Part shown: positions 7,629 through 15,202 of the stretch, piece after piece | How the letters are laid out: every line of letters begins with the position of its first letter | How positions within the stretch are numbered: position 1 is the stretch's first letter | Source of the DNA: Betaproteobacteria bacterium | Lineage (GTDB): Bacteria > Pseudomonadota > Gammaproteobacteria > Burkholderiales > Casimicrobiaceae | NCBI GenBank assembly: GCA_029884335.1 | Contig: JAOUIA010000036.1 | Span: forward strand, 1-37,773 | Length of the DNA: 37,773 nucleotides | Reading direction: 5' to 3' | Program-made: the position numbers and the translations under genes | The notes under the pieces: generated by a model | The model's database searches: none | What the model saw: only the letters and a program-made list of their open reading frames with translations | What the model was told of the DNA's origin: nothing

Positions 7629-10440
7629 CGGGTCGTGCCGCGACGCGGTCCGCCGCGCGCATGAAGTCGACGAACGCCTCGGGCGCCATCGGCGGCGCGA
7701 CGACGTACCCTTGCGCGTAGTCGCACCCCATCTTGCGCAGCAACTCGAGCTGGGCGTCGGTCTCGATCCCTTCCGCGATCACCTTCTTGCCCAGCGCCCG
7801 GCTGATGGCGATCGTGGCGGTGACGATGGCCACCGAGTGCGCGCTGTCGGGCAGGCCGGCCACGAACGACTTGTCGATCTTCACCACGTCGAACGGGAAG
7901 TCGCGCAGCGAGGCCATCGACGCAAAGCCGACCCCGAAGTCGTCCAGCGCGATCGTGAGGCCGGCGGCCTTCAGGCGGTCGAGCACGCGGCGAACTTCGG
8001 CGACGCGCTCGACGAGCAGCGTCTCCGTCACCTCGATCTCGAGCGAGTTCGCCGAGGTGCCGAACTCCTGCATCGTTCGCTGGACGAAGCCCACGAAGTC
8101 GGCGTGGTGCAGCTCGCGCACCGACGCATTGACCGAGAGGCGGCCGAGGGTGACGCCCTGCCGGCGGAAGTCGCGGTCCTGGCGGCACACGGCGCGGATC
8201 ACCCATCGGCCGATGTCCTCGATGAGGTCGGAGGCCTCGGCGACGGGGATGAAGACGTCGGGCATCACCGTCCCGCGTTCGGCATGGTGCCAGCGGATGA
8301 GGGCCTCGGCGCCGGCGATCGCTCCCGTGCGCAGGTCGACCTGCGGCTGGAAGCGCAGCACGAGGTCGCCGCGCGCGAGCGCGATGCGCAGCTCGCGGTC
8401 GAGCGACACGCGCTCCTGCGCTTCGCGATTCATCTTCTCCTCGTAGAAGGCGACCTGCCCGCGGCCGTTGGCCTTCGCCCGGTACATGGCCGTGTCCGCG
8501 TTGCGCAGGAGCTCCTCGGCGCCCGCGCCGTCGCCGGGGAAGACGGCGACGCCGATGCTCGCGCCGAGGTAGCTCTGCTGGCCGTCCGCGACGAACGGCT
8601 TGGCGAGGCTCGCGAGGATCTTGCGCACGACCCGGTCCACCTCGCCGGGGCGGGCGAGCTCGGCGAGCGTGACGGCGAATTCGTCGCCGCCGAGCCGCGC
8701 CACCGTGTCGGAGGCGCGCACGCAGCGCAGCAGCCGGCGCGCCGCTTCGGCGAGTACGACGTCGCCGTGCGAGTGTCCCTGCGTGTCGTTGACGTTCTTG
8801 AAGTGATCGAGGTCGATGAAGAGCAGCGCGAAGCGGGCGCCCTCGCGCTCGCAGCGCACGACGTGCTGCGACAGGCGATCGAGAAACAGCAGCCGGTTGG
8901 GCAGTCCGGTCAGCGAGTCGAAGTGCGCCTGCGCGTAGAGCTGGGCATCGCGCCAGGCCGAGGAGATCGCGACCGCCATGCGCGCCGCCAGCTCGCGGAT
9001 CTGCTGGAGCTCCTCGTCGTTCAGGCCGACCTGGCCGCCGAACCCGAAGACGAGGCAACCGCACGGCCCCTCGCGCCAGATGATGGGGTGCACGTAGACG
9101 GCGTGGACGTCGTGGTCGAGGATCGCCCGCAACGATCCGGGAACGTCGGGCTCGGCCACGATCCAGGCCCCGGCGTGATCGCGCTGCAGCGCCTCCCGCT
9201 CGCTGCTGCCGATCAGCACGCGATGCGCCTCAAGGTCGCCGGCAGCGCCGTCGCGCAGGATGCAGAGGCGACCGAGCGAGCGGTCCTCCTGGTCATGGAG
9301 CAGCATGCCGACGGCGCTCGCCGGAACCAGCGTGCGCATGTGCCGCAGCACCGGCCGCATGACGTGCTCCATGTCGTGCGACGAGAGGATCTCGCGATCG
9401 ATCGCTGCGAGCGTGCTGAGCGCGGTGAACTGCCGGCCGAGGCGCTGCGTCATCGCGTTGAACGCGCTGGCGAGCTCGCCGAACTCGTCGGCACGGTCCA
9501 CTTCGACCAGCGCGGCGAAGTCGTGCGCGCCGACGCGGCGCGTGGCCTCGGTCAGCCGCTCGAGCGGCGTCAACGTCCAGCGGATCAGCCGCAGGCTGAG
9601 CCAGCCGACCACCAGCAGCGCGAGCACGGCCGTCGGGACGAACACGCTGTGGAAGGCGACCGTCGAGCGCAGCAGGTCGTCCTCCGGCTGCGTGGCGATC
9701 ACGATCCACTCCTCGACGCCGAACTCGGCCTTGAGGAACTGTCCCCATGCCATCGAGCGCAGCGCCGTCCCTTCGCTTTCCCAGGCCACGGAGGTTGCGT
9801 TCGCCGACGTGCGCTCGGCCAGCGCGCGCCGGGTGGACTCGTCGGGAGGCAGCCCCGGACAGTGGATCGGCGCCAGCGTCGCGGCGTCGATGACGCAGAA
9901 TTCGACCTTGCCGGGCCAGTCGTCGCGATCGCCCCACAAGTAGGCGGGACGCAGGCTCGCCACCGCCCAGCCTCGCGCGGGGTCGGCGCCGAGCGGTACG
10001 GCGATGACGATGCGCCGCGTGGCCTCGCCGGCCCTCGACGCGCGCAGGACGCGCAGGCCGGAGCGCAGGCGCGCTCTTTCCTCGGCCGTCGGCGCGAAGT
10101 CGGTCGTGCGTCCGGCGATGCGCGTCGCGCGCCCGTCGGGCGACATCCGGGTCAATCCGTCGAAGGGTTGCAGCGCGAGGCGCTCGCCCGGTCGTTCCGC
10201 CGACGTCACCGTCGTCAGGCGCGCGACGTCGGAGGCGTCCAGCAGCCGCCCGAAGGCCGCCGCGCCATACGACTTGGCGTCGGTGGCGAGGCGGCGCTCC
10301 CCCTGCTCGATCAGCGTGCCGCGGACGTGCGTCGTCGACAGCGCCACCATCAACGCCAGGGGCACGAGCGCCGCCAGCACGAACAGCAGGAAGAAGCGGC
10401 GTGCGACGCGGCCGGCGAGAAAACTCCTGGCCGGCTGCAT
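7606..10440 (-). CDS. Membrane GAF-GGDEF-EAL protein (c-di-GMP synthase/phosphodiesterase)
   Basis: A 944-residue sensor for cyclic-di-GMP turnover. Order: TM1 (about 16-34), periplasmic sensing region (35-265) containing two Cys, TM2 (266-286), HAMP-like linker (287-340), GAF-like domain (about 355-515), GGDEF domain with GGDEF at 584-588 and an RxxD inhibitory site (RASD) five residues before it, EAL domain with EAL at 712-714, then NASVRE, EVTETLL, DDFGVGF, KIDKSF and AEGIET. Both catalytic motif sets look intact, so it may be bifunctional. Start ATG 10438-10440 overlaps the stop of the pseudopilin gene (TGATG), indicating coupled translation and a shared process, perhaps surface sensing or secretion. 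Confidence 0.93.
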   Translation of the reverse strand: MQPARSFLAGRVARRFFLLFVLAALVPLALMVALSTTHVRGTLIEQGERRLATDAKSYGAAAFGRLLDASDVARLTTVTSAERPGERLALQPFDGLTRMSPDGRATRIAGRTTDFAPTAEERARLRSGLRVLRASRAGEATRRIVIAVPLGADPARGWAVASLRPAYLWGDRDDWPGKVEFCVIDAATLAPIHCPGLPPDESTRRALAERTSANATSVAWESEGTALRSMAWGQFLKAEFGVEEWIVIATQPEDDLLRSTVAFHSVFVPTAVLALLVVGWLSLRLIRWTLTPLERLTEATRRVGAHDFAALVEVDRADEFGELASAFNAMTQRLGRQFTALSTLAAIDREILSSHDMEHVMRPVLRHMRTLVPASAVGMLLHDQEDRSLGRLCILRDGAAGDLEAHRVLIGSSEREALQRDHAGAWIVAEPDVPGSLRAILDHDVHAVYVHPIIWREGPCGCLVFGFGGQVGLNDEELQQIRELAARMAVAISSAWRDAQLYAQAHFDSLTGLPNRLLFLDRLSQHVVRCEREGARFALLFIDLDHFKNVNDTQGHSHGDVVLAEAARRLLRCVRASDTVARLGGDEFAVTLAELARPGEVDRVVRKILASLAKPFVADGQQSYLGASIGVAVFPGDGAGAEELLRNADTAMYRAKANGRGQVAFYEEKMNREAQERVSLDRELRIALARGDLVLRFQPQVDLRTGAIAGAEALIRWHHAERGTVMPDVFIPVAEASDLIEDIGRWVIRAVCRQDRDFRRQGVTLGRLSVNASVRELHHADFVGFVQRTMQEFGTSANSLEIEVTETLLVERVAEVRRVLDRLKAAGLTIALDDFGVGFASMASLRDFPFDVVKIDKSFVAGLPDSAHSVAIVTATIAISRALGKKVIAEGIETDAQLELLRKMGCDYAQGYVVAPPMAPEAFVDFMRAADRVAARPVRLSVAS

Positions 10441-10925
10441 CACGGATCGAAGTCCTTCGCGAGACCGATGAAGCGGCCGTTGCGCGCCCTGACGACGTCG
10501 TCGTGGCTCACGGGTGGCGGCAGCGGCAGCGCCGTCTCGCCGTCCTTGCCCACGCTGTAGAGGTCGAAGTCGCTGTTCAGCGGGTTGAGGCGGCCGTCCT
10601 TGCGCGCGCCGCCCTTGCCCTTTTCGTCGGACAGGTTGCGGTAGCGGTAGGCGCGCCCCCAGGGATCGGTCCGCCCCGCAAGCCCGACCTCGTCCAGCGT
10701 GTCGGGAAACGCGCGATTGTCCTCGGCATGCCTCTGGATCGACAGGCTCATCGCGCCGATGTCGCTCGCGGCCTGGAAGACGCGCGCGCGCTCGCGGTAG
10801 CGCTCGAAGGCCGGCACCGCCATGGTCGCGAGCACGGCGATCGTCGCCATCACGATCACGACCTCGAGCACCGTGAAGCCTGTGCTCCACAGGTGGCAAC
10901 GCGCGCGGCAGCGTCGGCGAGGCAT
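10440..10925 (-). CDS. GspG-like type II secretion/type IV pseudopilin (orphan)
   Basis: A 161-residue prepilin-like protein. Residues 1-16 form a short basic leader ending in Gly; cleavage is expected at G16/F17, giving the mature N-terminus FTVLE with the conserved Glu at +5 (E21), followed by a hydrophobic helix (17-40). The C-terminal part carries a GspG-type pattern: DPWGRAYRYRN, then DFDLYSVGKDGET, resembling the calcium-binding region of major pseudopilins. No gspE/F/D or pil genes are nearby, so it is an orphan that may feed a secretion or pilus machine encoded elsewhere. It is coupled to the downstream c-di-GMP protein. CACAAT 6 nt before the ATG (10932-10937) is a weak -10 candidate. 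Confidence 0.88.
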   Translation of the reverse strand: MPRRRCRARCHLWSTGFTVLEVVIVMATIAVLATMAVPAFERYRERARVFQAASDIGAMSLSIQRHAEDNRAFPDTLDEVGLAGRTDPWGRAYRYRNLSDEKGKGGARKDGRLNPLNSDFDLYSVGKDGETALPLPPPVSHDDVVRARNGRFIGLAKDFDP

Positions 10926-11025
10926 GCTGCAATTGTGTCGCTGCTCGCGCGCATGGGTGAGACCGTGCAGGAGCGCAGACGCGCCGCCGGGCGGGTGTAC
11001 TGGGCAATTTCGCGCACGAGCGGCG

Positions 11026-11070
11026 CAATGCGCAGTTGCGGCGCCACTTGCGCGCGCGTGTCGCGCATTG
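11026..11070. repeat. Inverted repeat CAATGCGC/GCGCATTG with 29-nt spacing
   Basis: Perfect 8-bp arms at 11026-11033 and 11063-11070, about 100-145 bp upstream of the pseudopilin start. Possible regulator half-sites; chance occurrence in GC-rich DNA is not excluded. Confidence 0.3.
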
Positions 11071-11193
11071 GCGCAGCTTGTGATTCACAGGTTGTGCCGG
11101 CGCGCACACGGGCTTCGGGTCGCCCGGCGCACCCCGGTGCGGAGCCCCGGTTGCGATCGACGCGCGCTTCTGCGCTACGGTGGCGTTCGGCGT

Positions 11194-11223
11194 TCGCGCG
11201 GGTCGCGTCGCGACGCGGCCCGC
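11194..11223. repeat. 30-bp palindrome, 14 of 15 pairs matched
   Basis: The central 14 nt, CGCGTCGCGACGCG (11202-11215), form an exact palindrome with no spacer. The symmetry extends outward through one T/G mismatch (11201/11216) to seven more matched pairs (GCGCGGG and CCCGCGC). With no loop it is a poor RNA hairpin and looks more like a protein-binding or cruciform site. Confidence 0.55.
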
Positions 11224-11358
11224 GCCGCCTGCGCTGGTTGCGAAGCGCAAGGCAACCACCTCGCCCTGCGATCGTCCGCGATCCCGACGAGTAGCGAGGA
11301 CGCGCCGCGCTGCTGTGGCCGGCTCATCGCGGCTACGCGGCGTGCCGCGGAGGACGGA

Positions 11359-12855
11359 CTACCTTCGGCGCTTGCCGCCCATCAACGAGCCGAGCACTCC
11401 GCGCACGAGCGAGTTGGCGGCGGTCCGGGCGGCGCTCTTTGCGGCCGACTCGATCACGCCTTCGCGCCTGCCGCCGCGCGGCCCGGTCGAGCCGAACAGG
11501 ATGTCCGAGAGGCCCCCCATGATCCCGCCCCCGCCGGCCTGCGCTGCCTGCCCGGCGTCCTTGCCTTCGCCCTGGCCGGCGCCGACGCGCGAGCGCAGCA
11601 TCTCGTAGGCCGACTCGCGATCGACCTCCTTCTCGTAGGTGCCCGCGACCAGGGAGTCGGCGACGATCGCCTTGCGCTCGTCGGCGGTGATCGGCCCGAT
11701 CTGCGAGCCAGGCGCCAGCATCCACGCGCGCTCGGTGACGCCGGGCGCGCCCTTGGCGTCGAGCAGCGAGACCAGCGCCTCGCCGGTGCCGAGTTCCGTG
11801 ATGGCCTTCTCCACGTCGATCTTCGGGTTGGCGCGCATCGTCGACGCCGCGGCCTTGACCGCCTTCTGGTCGCGCGGCGTGAACGCGCGCAGCGCGTGCT
11901 GGATGCGGTTGCCGAGCTGGCCCAGGATCCTCTCGGGGATGTCGAGAGGGTTCTGCGTCACGAAGAACACGCCCACCCCCTTGCTGCGGATCAGGCGCAC
12001 GACCTGCTCGACCTTGTCCACGAGCGCGTCCGGCGCCTCGGTGAAGAGCAGGTGCGCTTCGTCGAAGAAGAACACGAGCTTCGGCTTGTCGCGGTCGCCG
12101 ACCTCGGGGAGGTTCTCGAACAGCTCGGCGAGCAGCCACAGCAGGAACGTGCCGTACAGCCGCGGGTTGCTCATCAGCTTGTCGGCGGCCAGCACGTTGA
12201 CCACGCCCTTGCCGTCGCGGGTCTGCATGAGGTCGCCGATGTCCAGCATCGGCTCGCCGAAGAACTTCTCGCCGCCCTGTTCCTCGATCTGCAGCAGGCC
12301 GCGCTGGATCGCGCCTATCGACGCCGCGGAGACGTTGCCGTACTGCGTCTTGAACTGCGCGGCGTTGTCGCCGACGTGCTGCAGCAGCGCGCGCAGGTCC
12401 TTGAGGTCGAGCAGAGGCAGCTTGTTGTCGTCGGCGACCTTGAAGACGATCGCGAGCACGCCTTCCTGCGTCTCGTTGAGGCCGAGCAGCCGCGCGATGA
12501 GCAGCGGCCCCATGTCGGACACCGTCGCCCGCACGGGATGGCCCTGCTCGGCGAAGACGTCCCAGAACGCGGCGGGGCAGCCGCCGAGCTTCGGCTCGGG
12601 CAGGCCCAGCCTGGTCAGCCGCTCCTTGAGCTTGGGGGTCACCGTGCCGGCCTTGGCGATGCCGGCTAGGTCGCCCTTGACGTCGGCGAGGAACACCGGC
12701 ACGCCGATCGACGCGAAGCCCTCGGCGAGCACCTGCAGCGAGATCGTCTTGCCCGTGCCGGTCGCACCGGTGATGCAGCCGTGGCGGTTCGCCATCCCGG
12801 GCAGGAGGGCGATGTCGGTTTCGCCGTGGCGGGCGATGACGAGCGGTTCGGCCAT
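11359..12855 (-). CDS. HerA/YjgR-type P-loop ATPase (DUF853)
   Basis: A 498-residue protein of the HerA-like helicase C-terminal family (E. coli YjgR type). Walker A GATGTGKT is at 30-37, Walker B with DEAH at about 261-268, and a conserved [29 protein letters not shown] segment supplies the sensor and arginine-finger region. The C-terminal 80 residues are low-complexity (Gly/Ala-rich), then a basic RRR end. The cellular role of this family is poorly defined; DNA translocation is inferred from HerA/FtsK relatives. No nuclease (NurA) partner or Sir2 gene is adjacent, so it is not an obvious defence module. The ATG at 12853-12855 has no Shine-Dalgarno; TAAACT at 12895-12900 is a candidate -10. 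Confidence 0.9.
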   Translation of the reverse strand: MAEPLVIARHGETDIALLPGMANRHGCITGATGTGKTISLQVLAEGFASIGVPVFLADVKGDLAGIAKAGTVTPKLKERLTRLGLPEPKLGGCPAAFWDVFAEQGHPVRATVSDMGPLLIARLLGLNETQEGVLAIVFKVADDNKLPLLDLKDLRALLQHVGDNAAQFKTQYGNVSAASIGAIQRGLLQIEEQGGEKFFGEPMLDIGDLMQTRDGKGVVNVLAADKLMSNPRLYGTFLLWLLAELFENLPEVGDRDKPKLVFFFDEAHLLFTEAPDALVDKVEQVVRLIRSKGVGVFFVTQNPLDIPERILGQLGNRIQHALRAFTPRDQKAVKAAASTMRANPKIDVEKAITELGTGEALVSLLDAKGAPGVTERAWMLAPGSQIGPITADERKAIVADSLVAGTYEKEVDRESAYEMLRSRVGAGQGEGKDAGQAAQAGGGGIMGGLSDILFGSTGPRGGRREGVIESAAKSAARTAANSLVRGVLGSLMGGKRRR

Positions 12856-12894
12856 GGGCGGGTGCGCGGAAGTGGCGTGGTGTCGGGGCCGCCA

Positions 12895-12900
12895 AGTTTA
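12895..12900 (-). promoter_or_regulatory. Candidate -10 (TAAACT) of the HerA/YjgR-like gene
   Basis: TAAACT on the minus strand lies 39 nt before the ATG, predicting a leader of roughly 30 nt without a Shine-Dalgarno. No good -35 is visible. Confidence 0.3.
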
Positions 12901-13092
12901 GCCGCATTGGGTCGGAGCACGGTCTTGGCGGGAAAGCGGCAGCGGCGGGTTCGCGGTCGACCTGCAGGGCTCCTCTGCCCGGCTGCTGGCGAGGGGCGGC
13001 GCCCCGTTTCCCGCCAGCCGGAGGCGGTCGGGAAGAGCGCGCCGGCCCGGGCCTTCCCCAGCCAATGACCCCTTCATTTCCCTGCGGAAAGC

Positions 13093-13101
13093 TGCTAGAA
13101 T
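13093..13101 (+). promoter_or_regulatory. Extended -10 promoter of the rimP-nusA-infB operon
   Basis: TGCTAGAAT is an extended -10 (TGn plus TAGAAT at 13096-13101). TTCATT at 13073-13078 gives a weak -35 at 17-nt spacing. Transcription would begin near 13108, about 20 nt before the terminator-like hairpin. The surrounding 12856-13092 holds no gene that I can support. Confidence 0.6.
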
Positions 13102-13123
13102 TAACTTCCGCTGTGGAAAGGAC

Positions 13124-13156
13124 ATGAAATGGGCTGGGCACAGCCCATTTTTTTTT
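13124..13156 (+). other. Possible leader-peptide start across the attenuator hairpin
   Basis: ATG 13124 has a good Shine-Dalgarno (GGAAAGGAC, 13115-13123) but the start-to-SD distance is short. The frame reads [12 protein letters not shown] through the hairpin and T run and stays open, out of frame with rimP, until it merges with the nusA frame. A ribosome starting here would melt the hairpin. The open frame itself is probably a GC-rich artefact; only its start is of interest. Confidence 0.25.
13127..13156 (+). terminator. Intrinsic-terminator-like hairpin in the rimP leader (possible attenuator)
   Basis: AAATGGGCTG (13127-13136) and CAGCCCATTT (13141-13150) pair perfectly over 10 bp around a GGCA tetraloop, and the stem runs into nine T residues (13148-13156). 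It lies between the rimP promoter and the rimP GTG (13176). As drawn it would stop most transcripts before the operon unless read-through is promoted, so an attenuation role is likely. It could also terminate a transcript coming from upstream. Confidence 0.8.
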
Positions 13157-13175
13157 GCTTCGCCCGAGTCTTCCC

Positions 13176-13622
13176 GTGAACCTGCAGACGATCCTCGAAG
13201 GCACGCTCCCGTCGCTCGGCTACGAGCTGGTGGACCTCGAGCTCTCCCCGAAGGGACGGCTCGTGCGCGTGTTCATCGACAAGCCGGGCGGGGTGGACGT
13301 GGAGGACTGCGCGAGCGTGTCCAGCCACCTGACGCGGCTGTTCGCCGTCGAGAACGTCGACTTCGAGCGGCTCGAGGTGAGCTCTCCCGGGCTCGACCGG
13401 CCGCTCAAGGCGGCCGCGGATTACGCGCGCTTCGCCGGGCAGGAGGCGCAGCTCTGGCTGCGCGAGCCGGTGGACGGCGCGAAGCGCCTCAAGGGTACGT
13501 TGCGCGGGCTGGACGACGGCGCGGCCGTCGTCGAGACCGCGAAGGGCACGCTGCGGCTGGCGCTCGAAGGCATCGAGCGCGCGCGGCTGGTGCCGAAGAT
13601 CGAGTGGAGAAAAGACCGATGA
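13176..13622 (+). CDS. rimP: Ribosome maturation factor RimP
   Basis: RimP helps mature the 30S subunit. The 148-residue product from GTG 13176 matches the usual opening ([17 protein letters not shown]); a TTG at 13155 would add seven residues but sits in the terminator T run. Visible family blocks: [25 protein letters not shown] and [12 protein letters not shown]. The C-terminal SH3-like domain (about 85-148) ends in EWRKDR. Its stop overlaps the nusA start as ATGA, so the two are coupled. First gene of the nusA operon; no tRNA-fMet gene precedes it, unlike E. coli. Confidence 0.95.
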   Translation: MNLQTILEGTLPSLGYELVDLELSPKGRLVRVFIDKPGGVDVEDCASVSSHLTRLFAVENVDFERLEVSSPGLDRPLKAAADYARFAGQEAQLWLREPVDGAKRLKGTLRGLDDGAAVVETAKGTLRLALEGIERARLVPKIEWRKDR

Positions 13623-15130
13623 GCAAGGGGAACAAGGACCTCCTCCTCCTGGTGGATGCGCTCTCGCGCGAGAAGAACGTGCCGAAGGACATCGTGTTCA
13701 CGGCGCTGGAGGCCGCGCTCGCCTCGGCGACGAAGAAGCGCTTCCCGACCGACGAGATCGACGCGCGCGTGGTGATCGACCGCGAGACCGGCGACTACCA
13801 GGCGTTCCGCCGCTGGACGGTGGTCCCCGACGAGGAGCACGAGGCGCCTTCCTACCAGATCGCGATCACCGACGCCGCCCTGCGCGACCCGCCGCTCGCG
13901 CTCGGCGACGTCGTCGAGGAGCCGCTCGAGCCGGTGGAGTTCGGCCGCATCGGCGCGCAGGCGGCCAAGCAGGTGATCCTGCAGAAGATCCGCGACGCCG
14001 AGCGCGAGCAGATCCTCAACGACTTCCTCGAGCGGCAGGACAACCTGCTGACCGGCACGGTGAAGCGCATCGAGCGGGGCAACGTGATCGTGGAGTCGGG
14101 CCGCATCGAGGGCGTGATCCCGCGCGACCAGCTGATCCCCAAGGAGCTGCAGCGCGTCGGCGACCGCATCCGCGCCTACGTGATGAAGATCGACCGCACG
14201 GCGAAGGGCCCGCAGCTGATCCTGTCGCGCGTGTCGCCGGAGTTCCTCGTGCGCCTGTTCGAGCTCGAGGTGCCGGAGATCGAGGAAGGGCTGATCGAGA
14301 TCCGCGCCGCCGCCCGCGACCCCGGCATCCGCGCCAAGATCGCGGTCAAGAGCAACGACCCGCGCCTCGACCCGCAGGGCACCTGCATCGGGATGCGCGG
14401 CTCGCGGGTCACCGCGGTGACGAACGAGCTCGCCGGCGAGCGGGTCGACATCGTGCTGTGGTCGGACGACCCGGCCAAGCTCGTCGTCAACGCGCTCGCG
14501 CCCGCCGAGGTGCAGAGCATCGTCGTCGACGAGGAGCGGCACGCGATGGACGTCGTCGTCGACGAGGAGAACCTCGCGATCGCGATCGGCCGCAGCGGCC
14601 AGAACGTGCGGCTGGCCTCCGAGATGACGGGTTGGGAGATCAACCTGATGAGCGTCGAGGAGTCGCAGAAGAAGCACGAGGAGGAGACGACGCACCTGCG
14701 CGCGCTGTTCATGGAGAAGCTCGACGTCGACGAGGAGATCGCCGACATCCTCATCGCCGAGGGGTTCACGTCGCTCGAGGAAGTGGCCTACGTGCCGCTC
14801 GCCGAGATGCTGGAGATCGAGGCGTTCGACGAGGACACGGTCAACGAGCTGCGCAGCCGCGCGCGCAACGCGCTGCTGACCGAGGCGATCGTCCGCGAGG
14901 AGTCTGTCGAGAACGTCGAGGAGGCCCTCTTGAGCCTCGAGGGCATGGACACGGACGTGGCGAGCAAGCTCGCGGCGAACGGCATCGTCACGCGCGACGG
15001 TCTCGCCGACCTCGCCGTCGACGAGCTGACCGAGCTGACCGGCATGGCGGCCGAGCGTGCGCAGGACCTGATCATGAAGGCGCGCGCGCACTGGTTCGAG
15101 CCGGCGGCCGAGACCGCGGCCGGGGCGTAA
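13619..15130 (+). CDS. nusA: Transcription termination/antitermination factor NusA
   Basis: Binds RNA polymerase and nascent RNA, controlling pausing, termination and antitermination. The 503-residue length and layout are those of proteobacterial NusA: N-terminal RNAP-binding domain (about 1-130), S1 domain (about 135-200), KH1 and KH2 (about 205-345, with [22 protein letters not shown] and [20 protein letters not shown]), and two C-terminal acidic repeats (about 360-500). The ATG overlaps the rimP stop. In E. coli NusA autoregulates this operon; the terminator-like hairpin upstream of rimP could be the target here. Confidence 0.97.
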   Translation: MSKGNKDLLLLVDALSREKNVPKDIVFTALEAALASATKKRFPTDEIDARVVIDRETGDYQAFRRWTVVPDEEHEAPSYQIAITDAALRDPPLALGDVVEEPLEPVEFGRIGAQAAKQVILQKIRDAEREQILNDFLERQDNLLTGTVKRIERGNVIVESGRIEGVIPRDQLIPKELQRVGDRIRAYVMKIDRTAKGPQLILSRVSPEFLVRLFELEVPEIEEGLIEIRAAARDPGIRAKIAVKSNDPRLDPQGTCIGMRGSRVTAVTNELAGERVDIVLWSDDPAKLVVNALAPAEVQSIVVDEERHAMDVVVDEENLAIAIGRSGQNVRLASEMTGWEINLMSVEESQKKHEEETTHLRALFMEKLDVDEEIADILIAEGFTSLEEVAYVPLAEMLEIEAFDEDTVNELRSRARNALLTEAIVREESVENVEEALLSLEGMDTDVASKLAANGIVTRDGLADLAVDELTELTGMAAERAQDLIMKARAHWFEPAAETAAGA

Positions 15131-15202
15131 CGCAGGAAGAGACGCAACACCAGCGGGAGGGCGCGGCCGCCGCAGGGGGGCGGCGCGGTTCCTGGAGGCA
15201 GC

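Larger units (their letters stand above)
10926..11358. other. 433-bp intergenic region without a supported gene
   Basis: Between herA-like (3' end at 11359) and the pseudopilin gene (5' end at 10925). Short open frames on both strands have no recognisable domain or start signal. The notable contents are a dyad CAATGCGC (11026-11033)/GCGCATTG (11063-11070) and the 30-bp palindrome at 11194-11223. I see no T-run terminator for the herA-like gene. It probably holds the pseudopilin promoter and its regulators. Confidence 0.6.

Noticed and set aside
7258-10560. A 1100-residue plus-strand frame across the GGDEF-EAL gene
   Set aside because: No domain, no start signals, and antisense to a gene with clear catalytic motifs.
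10856-11107. An 83-residue minus-strand frame upstream of the pseudopilin
   Set aside because: No start signal or recognisable domain, and it overlaps the pseudopilin start in another frame.
11359-12855. HerA-like ATPase as part of an antiphage system
   Set aside because: It is the YjgR/DUF853 type and has no nuclease, Sir2 or other effector gene beside it.
12856-13092. A tRNA-fMet gene upstream of rimP, as in E. coli
   Set aside because: No cloverleaf or T-loop sequence could be found in this stretch.
13124-15130. A 668-residue frame joining the rimP leader ATG to NusA
   Set aside because: The first 165 residues are out-of-frame rimP sequence; NusA begins at ATG 13619 with the normal N-terminus. 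Only the leader start itself was kept as a low-confidence element.
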